The notes below the pieces were generated by a model. It ran no database searches. It saw only the letters and a list, made by a program, of their open reading frames with translations, and was not told where the DNA came from. 64,000 nt of DNA from CATOSP01 sp965205385 (GTDB lineage: Bacteria > Chloroflexota > Dehalococcoidia > Lucifugimonadales > UBA3495). The translations under genes and the position numbers were made by a program. Where the stretch lies: the NCBI GenBank assembly GCA_965205385.1, contig CBDBGS010000008.1:1860001-1924000 (forward strand), read 5' to 3'. Of this stretch, positions 34,215-42,570 are shown piece after piece; position 1 is the first letter of the stretch, and each line of letters starts with the position of its first letter.

Positions 34215-35300
34215 CTAGTCTGGGACAACGTCCCGGAGATTGGGCATTACCTCTTGCGCCAACAGGCGCATCGACTTCTCCCAACCTGCCTGGTCCTCCA
34301 TGTAGTCGTAGATTAGGACCAGCAGAGTGCCGAACCCGCCGGACATTTCGTATAACCGCCTGAGTTTGGCCTCGACCGTGGCGGGAGAGCCGATCATCCA
34401 TTGGTGCTCGGCCAAGTATTCGGGAGTCACCTGGTCGTCGGGTACGCTCTGGTCGTGCTTGAAGGTCTTGAGCAAGTCGAAGTTTTGGAATAGCGGGATC
34501 AGGTAGTCCCGCCACACCCGCCCTAGCATCCCGTTGACGCTCTTTTCCCAGGCCTCGTCGTCGGAATCGGCGATGAACACGTCTCGGACAATCCGCCAAT
34601 CTTGCCGGGACGGGGTCAACCCGGTACGGGCCGCACCCTCGGACACCGCTTCCCAATGGCTGGCAATGTACTCGGCGTTCAAGCCGAGGCTCATCGGAAT
34701 GAATCCTCGCTCCCCGGCGATCTTCAAGGTTTCTGAGGCAATGCTCGCCGCGGCAACACCGATGGGCGGATAGGGCTTTTGATAGGGCTTGAGGAAGTAT
34801 CTGAGGAACCCGAACATTTCCTCCGGGATGTTCACGTTCCAATACTTACCCTTGTACTCGAAGGGGCCCTTGTTCTGCCAAATCTTGAGGATTATGTCCA
34901 GGGACTCACGAGTCATGTCCCGGTGTTCGCCCCCAACACCGTCAACGTCGAAGAGAGCATAGTCGCTGGGCAACCCTCCGGAGCCAATGCCGAACATGAA
35001 ACGGCCCTGGGCCATGTGGTCCAGGTAGGCCACGCGATGGGCGAGTTCCGCCGGGTGATGGTAGGGCAAGAGGTGGACCCCGGTGGCCAGCTTGATGTTC
35101 TTGGTCCGCGTCAACGCCTGGGCGATCATCAAGTCGGGCGCGGGGATCGGCTCCCAAGGGCTGGTGAAATGTTCGCCGATCCAAGCCTCGTCGAAGCCCA
35201 GATTGTCGGCCAACTCCAGGCAGTCCAGGTCCCATTGGTGGGCCTGGAAGACGTCTCGCTCCGGGGGATGGGAGGGCATCATAAATAGCCCATATTTCAT
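34215..35300 (-). CDS. LLM-class flavin-dependent oxidoreductase
   Basis: 361 residues; AAGGAG precedes the ATG. Luciferase-like barrel: MKYGLFMMPSH, NLGFDEAWIGEHF, TKNIKLATGVHLLPYHHP and LDHMAQGRFMFGIGSGGLP. It is closest in the window to the 14149-15321 gene, with the same motif order and length class, so these two may be paralogues with related substrates. It is convergent with the desaturase gene and ends 13 bases from it. Confidence 0.9.
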   Translation of the reverse strand: MKYGLFMMPSHPPERDVFQAHQWDLDCLELADNLGFDEAWIGEHFTSPWEPIPAPDLMIAQALTRTKNIKLATGVHLLPYHHPAELAHRVAYLDHMAQGRFMFGIGSGGLPSDYALFDVDGVGGEHRDMTRESLDIILKIWQNKGPFEYKGKYWNVNIPEEMFGFLRYFLKPYQKPYPPIGVAAASIASETLKIAGERGFIPMSLGLNAEYIASHWEAVSEGAARTGLTPSRQDWRIVRDVFIADSDDEAWEKSVNGMLGRVWRDYLIPLFQNFDLLKTFKHDQSVPDDQVTPEYLAEHQWMIGSPATVEAKLRRLYEMSGGFGTLLVLIYDYMEDQAGWEKSMRLLAQEVMPNLRDVVPD

Positions 35301-35542
35301 GGCCCGCTCCTTGATGGTGAAGGTAGAAACTCAGTCTGCATCCGGTTCGGTTCCTCGGATACTACTATCGAAGCGGAGTGCCGTCTAGTGCGGTTACGAT
35401 TAAGGGCTTCCGCCTAACCGGAATTCGCAGTACACTTGAGCCCTTCCGAGGGCAAAACATCCCATGGTGACTGTTCTTCGGAAACTCCAGGTCCAGTGTA
35501 AGGTACGTAAGGTACGGTCGCAGGCCAGTCGGCAGGTGGTGG

Positions 35543-36853
35543 TTGGTCCAGTACAGAGTAGTCTCTGACTCCGTGAGGAAAGTCAGGGGAGGGTTCTACG
35601 GCTGGTGGCTAACGGCGGTCGCGGCGCTTGTCATGGTCATCGGCTCGGTGCCGATGTTCCAGGGGATGCCAGCATGGTTCGTCGTGCTGGAGCGGGAATT
35701 CTCCTGGAGCCGTGCGGAACTGTCCCTGGCATTTTCCTTCACCCGAGTCGAAGGGACCGTGATGGGCCCGGTGGCGGGGTACCTGGTAGACAAGGTGGGC
35801 CCCCGGAGAATGGTGCTTCTCGGCCTGCCGGTGCTGGGCTTGGGATTCATTCTCTTCAGTCAAGTGCACCACCTGTGGCAGTTCTATGCCGCCTTCGTGG
35901 TGATGAGCATGGGGGGCGGGCTCGGCACCTGGCTGCCAATGATGACCGTGCTCAACCACTGGTTCCTGAGACGCCGGTCTCTGGCCATGGCGCTGGCGAT
36001 GGAAGGGTTTGCTCTCGGGGGGATCGTGCTGGTGCCTGCCCTGGCATGGGCTGTCGACCCCGAAGAGCCGGACCGGATAGGTTGGAGGGTTACCGCGGCG
36101 GGGATCGGAGTTGGCATAATGGTCCTTGCCTGGCCCGTATCCAGGCTTGTCCGAAACAGGCCCGAACAGTACGGTCTGCACCCGGACGGACAGCGGCCAG
36201 CCCCGGCGGCTACGTCGGACAGGGCTGTTTCAGGGCCGGCTAACCCCGGCGGCGACCCGCCTGACTACACCTGGCAGATGGCCATCCGCACCGGGACGTT
36301 CTGGTTGATCACCATGGGCCACGCCTGCTCTTCGATAGTGATCGTGACGCTTATGGTGCACCTGGGGCCAATGCTCGACGACCGGGGATTCTCGATCCAG
36401 ACCATCGGGTGGGTTGTCGCCACGTATACGGGAGTCGGGGCGCTGTTTACCCTTGTTGGAGGATACGTGGGAGACCGGGTGTCGATCCGGCTGGCGTTGT
36501 TCGCCTTTTCCGTGGTCCAGTCGGCGGCGGTGGTGGTGCTGCTAGTGGCGCGCACGGAACTGCTGGCTTTCGCCTTCGCCGCGCTCCTGGGCATCGGATT
36601 TGGAGGAAGAACTCCGTTGACCACGGCGATCCGCGGGGCCTATTTCGGCCGACGCGCTTTTGCCAGCATCACCGGGGTTTCAATGATCCCCATGAACATA
36701 CTTCTGTTGATCGCACCGTTGTTCGCGGGGATCATGTTTGATAAGCAGGGCAGCTATACGATTCCGTTCCTGACCATAGCGGTGGTCAGCTTCTTTGGCG
36801 CAGCTATGTTCCTACTGCTACGCGAGCCGCCCTCCACAGCCGAGGTTGCTTAG
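35543..36853 (+). CDS. MFS transporter, paralogue of the one at 11906
   Basis: 436 residues with about 12 transmembrane segments and a central hydrophilic loop (HPDGQRPAPAATSDRAV). It is strongly similar to the 11906-13279 carrier throughout (GGxFYGWW, WFVVLEREFSWSRAELSLAFSF, GGGLGTWLPMMTVLN, then SMIPMNILLLIAPLFAGIMFD), the best paralogue pair in the window. The start is uncertain: TTG at 35543, or GTG at 35573, just before the first conserved helix; neither has a strong ribosome site. A monocarboxylate-type substrate is likely but unproven. Confidence 0.87.
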   Translation: MVQYRVVSDSVRKVRGGFYGWWLTAVAALVMVIGSVPMFQGMPAWFVVLEREFSWSRAELSLAFSFTRVEGTVMGPVAGYLVDKVGPRRMVLLGLPVLGLGFILFSQVHHLWQFYAAFVVMSMGGGLGTWLPMMTVLNHWFLRRRSLAMALAMEGFALGGIVLVPALAWAVDPEEPDRIGWRVTAAGIGVGIMVLAWPVSRLVRNRPEQYGLHPDGQRPAPAATSDRAVSGPANPGGDPPDYTWQMAIRTGTFWLITMGHACSSIVIVTLMVHLGPMLDDRGFSIQTIGWVVATYTGVGALFTLVGGYVGDRVSIRLALFAFSVVQSAAVVVLLVARTELLAFAFAALLGIGFGGRTPLTTAIRGAYFGRRAFASITGVSMIPMNILLLIAPLFAGIMFDKQGSYTIPFLTIAVVSFFGAAMFLLLREPPSTAEVA

Positions 36854-36861
36854 GGTGACCG

Positions 36862-37446
36862 CTAGGCGATCAGGCGGGTGAGCAGATCCCTGATCTCGGT
36901 TACCGTCATATCCTGCCAATACCTGGCCCGGGATGCGGTGCGCGCCCTTCGCTCTCTGCCGAAATCCTGATCGTTGATGTCCGGGTTCTCGGCCCGGATG
37001 TCCTTCTCGATCTGTTCCATTTCCTGTTCGGCGATTTCCGGGCGTTCGATCCAGTGGGAGATGTACTCGTGGTCCTTGGTGTAGAACACGGCGACGGGAA
37101 TGGACATCCACTGTCCGTTCTTTAGGAACTCGTTCATAATGTCGTGGTTCTCGTCCCTGGGGAAGACCGTCATTTGCATCCCAGACGCTTCGGCGATGCG
37201 CGCCAATACCGGGAGTCCCCGTATGACGTCGCCGCACCAGTCCTCGCCAAGGACCAACATCTTCGCGGGACCGTTCGCCTTGCCGACCAGTTCCTTGAGG
37301 GCCGCAGTGTCTTCCGCGGTTACGCTGAAATTGTTGTAGAAGTCCTCGAAGCGGGCCTTGTTGACCTTGATCTGGCCCATGTAGGTCTCGTAGCTCACGC
37401 CTTGGTCGAACCTCTGGGGGGTTACGACGCTAGCTTGTTGAGTCAT
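36862..37446 (-). CDS. Thioredoxin-like protein with a single active-site cysteine
   Basis: 194 residues, AGGAGG before the ATG. The core reads KMLVLGEDWCGDVIRGLPVLARIAE, then PRDENHDIMNEFL and SIPVAVFYTKDHEY with the cis-proline context typical of thioredoxin folds. The active site is WCGD, so the second Cys of CxxC is missing, as in the Thioredoxin_9-type family. It cannot act as a simple dithiol oxidoreductase; monothiol or scaffold roles are possible. The C-terminal tail is Arg/Glu-rich and helical. A glutaredoxin-like gene lies just upstream on the same strand. Confidence 0.8.
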   Translation of the reverse strand: MTQQASVVTPQRFDQGVSYETYMGQIKVNKARFEDFYNNFSVTAEDTAALKELVGKANGPAKMLVLGEDWCGDVIRGLPVLARIAEASGMQMTVFPRDENHDIMNEFLKNGQWMSIPVAVFYTKDHEYISHWIERPEIAEQEMEQIEKDIRAENPDINDQDFGRERRARTASRARYWQDMTVTEIRDLLTRLIA

Positions 37447-37523
37447 CCTTCTCCTCCTGGCTAATCGTTTCAGTTAACGGGAGTGGCCGTCTGAAATGGG
37501 CCAACGGCCCATCAGCCGATTTC

Positions 37524-37751
37524 TCAACCGGTGCGCCCTTCGAACCCGATTTCCACCCGCCCGTCGGGGTACAAGATGATTGGCACGGTGTCGCCGTAGT
37601 CGAGAGCTTGGTCCAGGGTGTCCTGGCTCTGGTCGACGCGGCGTTCTTCGTACTCGATTCCCTCCCTGCCCCATTTGCTGCGAAGGTGGTCGCAGGCAGG
37701 GCAAACGGTTAGCGTGTAAACGATCGGTATAGTTGCAGGACTAGCTGCCAT
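37524..37751 (-). CDS. Glutaredoxin-like small protein
   Basis: 75 residues from ATG at 37751, chosen because GGAGG sits six bases before it. Thioredoxin-like start IPIVYTLTVCPACDHLRSKW with a CPAC dithiol site, then the GIEYEERRVD strand and VPIILYPDGRVEIGFEGRTG, matching the glutaredoxin TVP and C-terminal GF features. It probably reduces disulfides in the cytoplasm. The product ends early compared with classic glutaredoxins (about 85 residues). Likely cotranscribed with the downstream thioredoxin-like gene. Confidence 0.78.
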   Translation of the reverse strand: MAASPATIPIVYTLTVCPACDHLRSKWGREGIEYEERRVDQSQDTLDQALDYGDTVPIILYPDGRVEIGFEGRTG

Positions 37752-38083
37752 GAGCAACCTCCGGGTGTGGTTTTAGGCCATTCTACAACGGCGGGCATGG
37801 CCTGTCATCAAGGCCTTAGCGAGGGTTAGTGGCCAGTGGTTAGTCGTTAGTCGGTAGTGGCCAGTGGCTAGTGGACTCGCCTGCCGCGATTACACACTGA
37901 CCCCTGGAAACCGGCCGGCGGCCACTATCTAGCGAGGCTGCCTTGTCTGCCGGCCCTGCCCCGGATATAATTGCGCTGGCCTCGCTCCGGAGCCGGTTTT
38001 ACCTCTAGGGCCGATACGGAGTAAGCGCCAAACCAGGAACAAAGCCGGGGGTAATTCACCCTACCGAGGACCGAGGAGGCGAG
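37752..38083 (+). other. Intergenic stretch with a short tandem repeat
   Basis: 332 bases between divergent genes. At 37826-37874 the unit TAGTGGCCAGTGG occurs twice and TTAGTCG twice, a simple-repeat tract. GAGGAGG before 38084 is the ribosome site of the next gene. No gene is seen. Confidence 0.5.
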
Positions 38084-38416
38084 ATGATAGCCCTTATAGT
38101 CACCATTCAGATACAGTCGGACAAGAAGGATGCGTTCATGGCTTCGCTACACGGCGATGCTGTTGGCTCCAACAATGATGAGCCAGGTTGCTACCGTTTC
38201 GACGTGCTACAGGACAATGACGACGCCAACACCATCCACCTGTACGAGATATACCATGACGACGCAGCCGTCGAGGCCCACCGGGCCGCGCCTCACTACC
38301 TCAAGTGGCGGGAGGAAGTGGCAGATTGGTTTGCCGGGGAAACGGTGCGCCGGCTGGCCACCCCTGTCTACCCACCCGAAGGGGCCTGGAGGAAGCGGCC
38401 GCCGGTAGCCGACTAG
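38084..38416 (+). CDS. Antibiotic biosynthesis monooxygenase (ABM)-domain protein
   Basis: 110 residues, strong GAGGAGG site. Starts IALIVTIQIQSDKKDAFMASL, then NDEPGCYRFDVLQDNDDANT and HLYEIYHDDAAVEAHRAAPHY, the pattern of ABM/YgiN/LsrG-type small ferredoxin-like barrels. These are cofactor-free oxygenases or isomerases acting on quinones and other small compounds; the substrate is unknown. It is convergent with an aminotransferase. Confidence 0.85.
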   Translation: MIALIVTIQIQSDKKDAFMASLHGDAVGSNNDEPGCYRFDVLQDNDDANTIHLYEIYHDDAAVEAHRAAPHYLKWREEVADWFAGETVRRLATPVYPPEGAWRKRPPVAD

Positions 38417-38437
38417 AGAGCCAGAAGGATCAACGAC

Positions 38438-39766
38438 CTAAGGCCGCCGTTCCAAAACCCGCCTGAAAGCGCAGAGGAAAGCGGCCACATCCTCATCTCC
38501 CAGGGACGTGGACATCGCGCCCACCAGGTTGGGCGCGATGAGTATCCCCTCATTCAGAAGGCCCAAGAACACACGGCCCCGCAACGCCCGGTCCGATGCC
38601 GCCAGGTCGCGGTAGTTGTGGATCTCGCCGCCGGTGAAGTGGATACCGAACAGCGACCCAAGACCGGTAACCTGGACGGGCACCTCCAATTCCTCACAGA
38701 CCTGCCGGACTCCCTGCTTGAGCTTCTCCGTCATCTCCGCCAGGTGACGGTAAACGTCCGCAGTCAGGTGCTCCATAGTTATGGACCCCGCCAGCATTGT
38801 CACCGGGTTCGCGTTGAACGTCCCCGCGTGGGATACCCTTGGGCCCTTGGTGGGGTCGTAAAGGTCCATGATTTCCCGGCGTCCACCGAACGCGCCCACC
38901 GCGAACCCGCCGCCGATGATCTTGCCCAGGGACGTCATGTCCGGGGTGACGCCGTAGTATTGCTGTGACCCTCCGGGCGCCGCGCGGAAGCTAATGACCT
39001 CGTCAAAGATTAGGACTATCCCGTGTTCCTCGGTGAACTCCCGCAGCATGGTCAAGTATTCGGTCGAGGCAGGCAGCATGCCCACCGATCCCATGACAGG
39101 TTCCACTATCACCGCCGCCAGTTGGTCCTTGTTCTCTTCGAGGATGCGCCAGGAGGCCGCGGTTTCATTGAACGGGATGATTACGACCTGGTCCAGGACG
39201 CCTTCCGCCAGACCTTCGCTGGCCGCCACGGGCTGAGGCCTGTCCGCATCCCCCGCTTCGGAGATATCCACGCGCACGCTAACCGTGACCGCATCGTGGG
39301 TGCCGTGATAGCCGCCCTCGACCTTGGCGAACTTGCTCCTGCCGGTGAACGCCCGGGCGGCACGGATCGTGTTCAAGGTCGCCTCGGTCCCCGAATTGGT
39401 GAACCTTACGAGGTCGAAACTCGGAATGCGTTCGCACAGGAGCTTGGCCAACCGGATTTGGTGCTCGTTGGGCGCGTTGTAGGCCACACCTCTGGACAAC
39501 TGTTCGTACACCGCGTCCATGACCGGCGGGAAGGCGTGGCCCAGAATCATCGTCGTCATGGTGTTGATGAAGTCGATGCGGTCGTTGCCGTCGACGTCGA
39601 TGACGTGGGCTCCCGAGGCCTCGGTGATGAAAATCGGGTAGGGGTCCCAGAAGATGGAGTTGCGGCTGTCGCCCCCTGGCAGGTACTCGGAAGCCGTTTG
39701 CCACCTTGCCTTCGACTCAGGGGTCAACTCCAAGTAACGTGCAAGTTCGTCGTGTGTTGTTGTCAA
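38438..39766 (-). CDS. Class III aminotransferase, glutamate-1-semialdehyde aminomutase-like
   Basis: 442 residues from TTG at 39766, which has AGGAGG six bases upstream; the frame is open to 39847, but that would overlap the next gene and has no site. PLP-dependent: DVDGNDRIDFINTMTTMILGH, FTNSGTEATLNTIRAARAFTGR, IVEPVMGSVGMLPAS, LIFDEVISF and the PLP-lysine in TSLGKIIGGGF. It is of the hemL-like subgroup used in catabolism of amino compounds; haem synthesis is not indicated because no other hem genes lie nearby and the sequence departs from HemL. The reaction is uncertain. Confidence 0.88.
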   Translation of the reverse strand: MTTTHDELARYLELTPESKARWQTASEYLPGGDSRNSIFWDPYPIFITEASGAHVIDVDGNDRIDFINTMTTMILGHAFPPVMDAVYEQLSRGVAYNAPNEHQIRLAKLLCERIPSFDLVRFTNSGTEATLNTIRAARAFTGRSKFAKVEGGYHGTHDAVTVSVRVDISEAGDADRPQPVAASEGLAEGVLDQVVIIPFNETAASWRILEENKDQLAAVIVEPVMGSVGMLPASTEYLTMLREFTEEHGIVLIFDEVISFRAAPGGSQQYYGVTPDMTSLGKIIGGGFAVGAFGGRREIMDLYDPTKGPRVSHAGTFNANPVTMLAGSITMEHLTADVYRHLAEMTEKLKQGVRQVCEELEVPVQVTGLGSLFGIHFTGGEIHNYRDLAASDRALRGRVFLGLLNEGILIAPNLVGAMSTSLGDEDVAAFLCAFRRVLERRP

Positions 39767-39830
39767 TGCAGGCCTCCTGGCTGGCGAACAGGGATTTGAT
39801 AGGAGCAATAGCCGGGTTGAGGAGAATCGG

Positions 39831-41105
39831 CTAGGACGGGAGAGCATGCTCCGGAGTCGCTGGGACGACCCTCGGGAAATACAGTCTCCGTATAGGCCCT
39901 ACGCCTACGCTCGCGGCAATCACGACGACTAAGATCAGTCCGCCCACAGCCATCACGATAGATGCGTTGAAGATGTCGGCAACGGTGGCGCTCAGGGCGT
40001 TGCTTATCGCCATGCTGCCGCCTACGTGCATGGAATATACCCCCGAGACCCGGCCGCGTACTCTGTCATCGGTCATGCCTTGTATGATCGCGTGGCTGAT
40101 TGTCATGAAACCTGACTGGTTCACGCCGATAGAGATCGCGGCGAGAATAGACAGCATCGGAAGAGTGGTCAGGGCCATGATGATCGGGCCCAAAGCACTG
40201 GTCACGCCGAAGAACAAGAACAGATACCCTCGTAACGTGACACTTTGAACACCGGCGATGAAGATAGACGCTACCAGCGCCCCGCCGCCGACTCCCGCCA
40301 TAAGGTAGCTGACACCTACAGCTCCCGATCCCAGCTTCTCCTCGGAAATGCCGGGGAGGATGGCTTCGTAGGACATTACCAGTGAGCAGTGGGCCAAGAC
40401 CAGCAGGACCATGGCCAACAATTGAGGCCGGCCGTACACGTACTCGAAGCCCGCCACGAGATTCTGGAAGAAGCCCCGGCTCCTGTCAATTTCGCCAGTG
40501 GACCGGGTGGTGATCCTGGTGATCTGGATGAGGCCGATGAGGTAGAAGGCGCTGCACATCCAGAAAGCCGCTTCGATCCCGAACGTCCCGATCAGGGGGA
40601 CCAACATCATGGGCCCGACGAGCCGGGACCCTTGCTGAGTGGCCTGGTTTAAGGCAATTCCGTTCAGGAGCCGATCTGGTGGCAATAAATTGGGAATCAA
40701 CGACTGGGTGATGGTCATCTGGCCCGAGCGGAGAGTCCCGTTAATTAAGGAAAGGACCAACAACACCCACAGTCCCCCGGTCCCATCTAAGATTCCGCCG
40801 AGCGCCAGCAGCGCGAGAACAACGTTGTGCAGTAGGTTCAACGTGTAGGTCCACTTGAGAAGACCGGCACGGTCGAATTTGTCGGCCAGGAATCCCAGGA
40901 GGGGTGTGGAGAACAGCCTGGGGATCATGGCCGCCATGGTCACGATACCGCTCCAGAGCAGTCCACCCGTGATGTCGTAGGCCAGCCAACCCCTCGCGAT
41001 GATCAGAGCCCATGCGGCGGCTCCGGCACAAGCGTTGGCGGTCCACAGTGTCCGGTAGTCTTGAAACCGTAGGCCGTCGACATACCGGCTGAGTAAACTT
41101 AACAT
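39831..41105 (-). CDS. MFS exporter, EntS/DHA3-like
   Basis: 424 residues with about 12 membrane spans. FQDYRTLWTANACAGAAAWA at the start and the GFLADKFDRAGLLKWTY motif A are typical of the DHA3 group (EntS, macrolide exporters). It also has the NGIALNQATQQGSRLVGPMM segment of that group. It probably exports a drug-like or siderophore-like compound from the cytoplasm; the substrate is unknown. The gene is upstream of the aminotransferase on the same strand with a 64-base gap. Confidence 0.87.
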   Translation of the reverse strand: MLSLLSRYVDGLRFQDYRTLWTANACAGAAAWALIIARGWLAYDITGGLLWSGIVTMAAMIPRLFSTPLLGFLADKFDRAGLLKWTYTLNLLHNVVLALLALGGILDGTGGLWVLLVLSLINGTLRSGQMTITQSLIPNLLPPDRLLNGIALNQATQQGSRLVGPMMLVPLIGTFGIEAAFWMCSAFYLIGLIQITRITTRSTGEIDRSRGFFQNLVAGFEYVYGRPQLLAMVLLVLAHCSLVMSYEAILPGISEEKLGSGAVGVSYLMAGVGGGALVASIFIAGVQSVTLRGYLFLFFGVTSALGPIIMALTTLPMLSILAAISIGVNQSGFMTISHAIIQGMTDDRVRGRVSGVYSMHVGGSMAISNALSATVADIFNASIVMAVGGLILVVVIAASVGVGPIRRLYFPRVVPATPEHALPS

Positions 41106-41193
41106 GGCGAATATCCTGGTGGCAGATGGGGACGGGCCGGGGCCATTATAGCAGCCTCATTATGTTCGATAAACCCGAAGAGTTAGCCATTGC

Positions 41194-41223
41194 TTGACTC
41201 TATAGGCGCGGCGCGGCTAGAAT
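41194..41223 (+). promoter_or_regulatory. Sigma70-type promoter of the CoA-transferase run
   Basis: TTGACT (41194-41199), 18-base spacer, TAGAAT (41218-41223), about 45 bases upstream of the ATG at 41270. Confidence 0.5.
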
Positions 41224-41269
41224 CGGCCTCGCCTACCCACGTTTTCCGACGAATTTCACACCCTCTGGA

Positions 41270-42505
41270 ATGGCCAGGTCGATGGTCCAAGACGATAAAC
41301 TTCTACCACCCTACCGTGTCCTCGACTTGACGGATGACAAGGGAGTGTTCTGCACCAAGCTCTTGGCGGACTACGGCGCGGACGTTATCAGGATCGAGCC
41401 GCCCTGGGGCGACCAAGGGCGCACTCGCGGACCCTTCCACCAGGACCAGCCGGACCCCGAAGGAAGCGCCTATTTCCTCTTCTACAATACCAACAAGCGC
41501 TCTATCACGCTGGACCTTGACACGGGGGCTGGCCGGACTTTGATGCGGCGGCTGGCGGCGAGTGCGGATGTTATCGTTGAGAGTCTGCCGGTGGGATACC
41601 TGGAGGGGCTGGGACTGGGATACAACTCTCTGAGCGAGACCAACCCTGGCCTGGTCATGGCGTCGATCACTCCCTTCGGCCAGTCCGGTCCGTGGAGAGA
41701 CTACAAATCGACCGACCTGGTTGTCATGGCCGCCAGTGGATATATGCAAATCACCGGAGACCCCGACGGCCCGCCGGTCAGACAAGGCAACGAACAGTCC
41801 CACTTCCCCGGCTCGCAACATGCCGCGGTGGCGATCATGGGAGCGCTTTATTACCGGGACATGCTTTCCGGCGAAGGTCAATACATAGACGTCTCCCTTC
41901 AAGAAGCCCTCATAACCTACTACACCGACGCGCACCCAGCCCTGGCCTGGACACAACTGGGTGAGAATGTCACCCGTGTGGGGACCAACTCCACACTGGT
42001 CGTCCCACTCGGAGCTTTTCCATGCAAAGACGGCTGGATATCCGCCGGTATCATCACTCCCAGGGAATGGGATACGCTGGCCCAGTGGATTTACGAAGTC
42101 ACCGGCAACGAGGAGGCGCTAAACGAGCAGTACCGGGGAGGGAACCAGGAACGCGCTCCCCACATAGACATCCTGACCGCGCTCTTCGTGGACTTCTCCA
42201 CTCGTTTCACCGCGGAGGAACTTTTTCACGAAGGGCAGAAGCGGAACCTGGTATTCCTGCCCGTGACTGACGTATCGGACTTACTTCAGGACCCGCAACT
42301 AGAAGCGAGCCACCTTTGGGCCGAACTGGAGCATTCAACCGCGGGCAGGCTCAAATACCCCCTGGGCGTATTCGACAGCGAAGAAGTGACGCCGTCCAGG
42401 GCCGCGGCCCCGCTCCTAGGACAACACAATCAGGAAATCTATTGCGGAGAACTGGGACTAACCCTGGTTGAGCTGGGTGAACTCAGGGCATCCGGGGCGA
42501 TTTAA
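41270..42505 (+). CDS. CaiB/BaiF (family III) CoA-transferase
   Basis: 411 residues, typical length. N-terminal RVLDLTDDKGVFCTKLLADYGADVIRIEPPWGDQGR, then FLFYNTNKRSITLDL, PFGQSGPWRDYKSTDL and the GEGQYIDVSLQEAL segment are diagnostic. Family III enzymes move CoA between acids through a catalytic Asp in an xDxxxG motif. At that position this protein reads EQSHFPGSQHAAVAIMGAL, with no Asp, so its mechanism or activity is in doubt. Paired with a second family member downstream that keeps the Asp. Confidence 0.9.
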   Translation: MARSMVQDDKLLPPYRVLDLTDDKGVFCTKLLADYGADVIRIEPPWGDQGRTRGPFHQDQPDPEGSAYFLFYNTNKRSITLDLDTGAGRTLMRRLAASADVIVESLPVGYLEGLGLGYNSLSETNPGLVMASITPFGQSGPWRDYKSTDLVVMAASGYMQITGDPDGPPVRQGNEQSHFPGSQHAAVAIMGALYYRDMLSGEGQYIDVSLQEALITYYTDAHPALAWTQLGENVTRVGTNSTLVVPLGAFPCKDGWISAGIITPREWDTLAQWIYEVTGNEEALNEQYRGGNQERAPHIDILTALFVDFSTRFTAEELFHEGQKRNLVFLPVTDVSDLLQDPQLEASHLWAELEHSTAGRLKYPLGVFDSEEVTPSRAAAPLLGQHNQEIYCGELGLTLVELGELRASGAI

Positions 42506-42570
42506 GAGCCAACAGGGGATATTCACCGGCCTTATTTACACGTTAACCAAGTGTTCACGGAGTACGTTAG

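Noticed and set aside
37826..37874. Possible CRISPR-like repeats
   Set aside because: Units are only 7-13 bases and adjacent without spacers; this is a simple-repeat tract.
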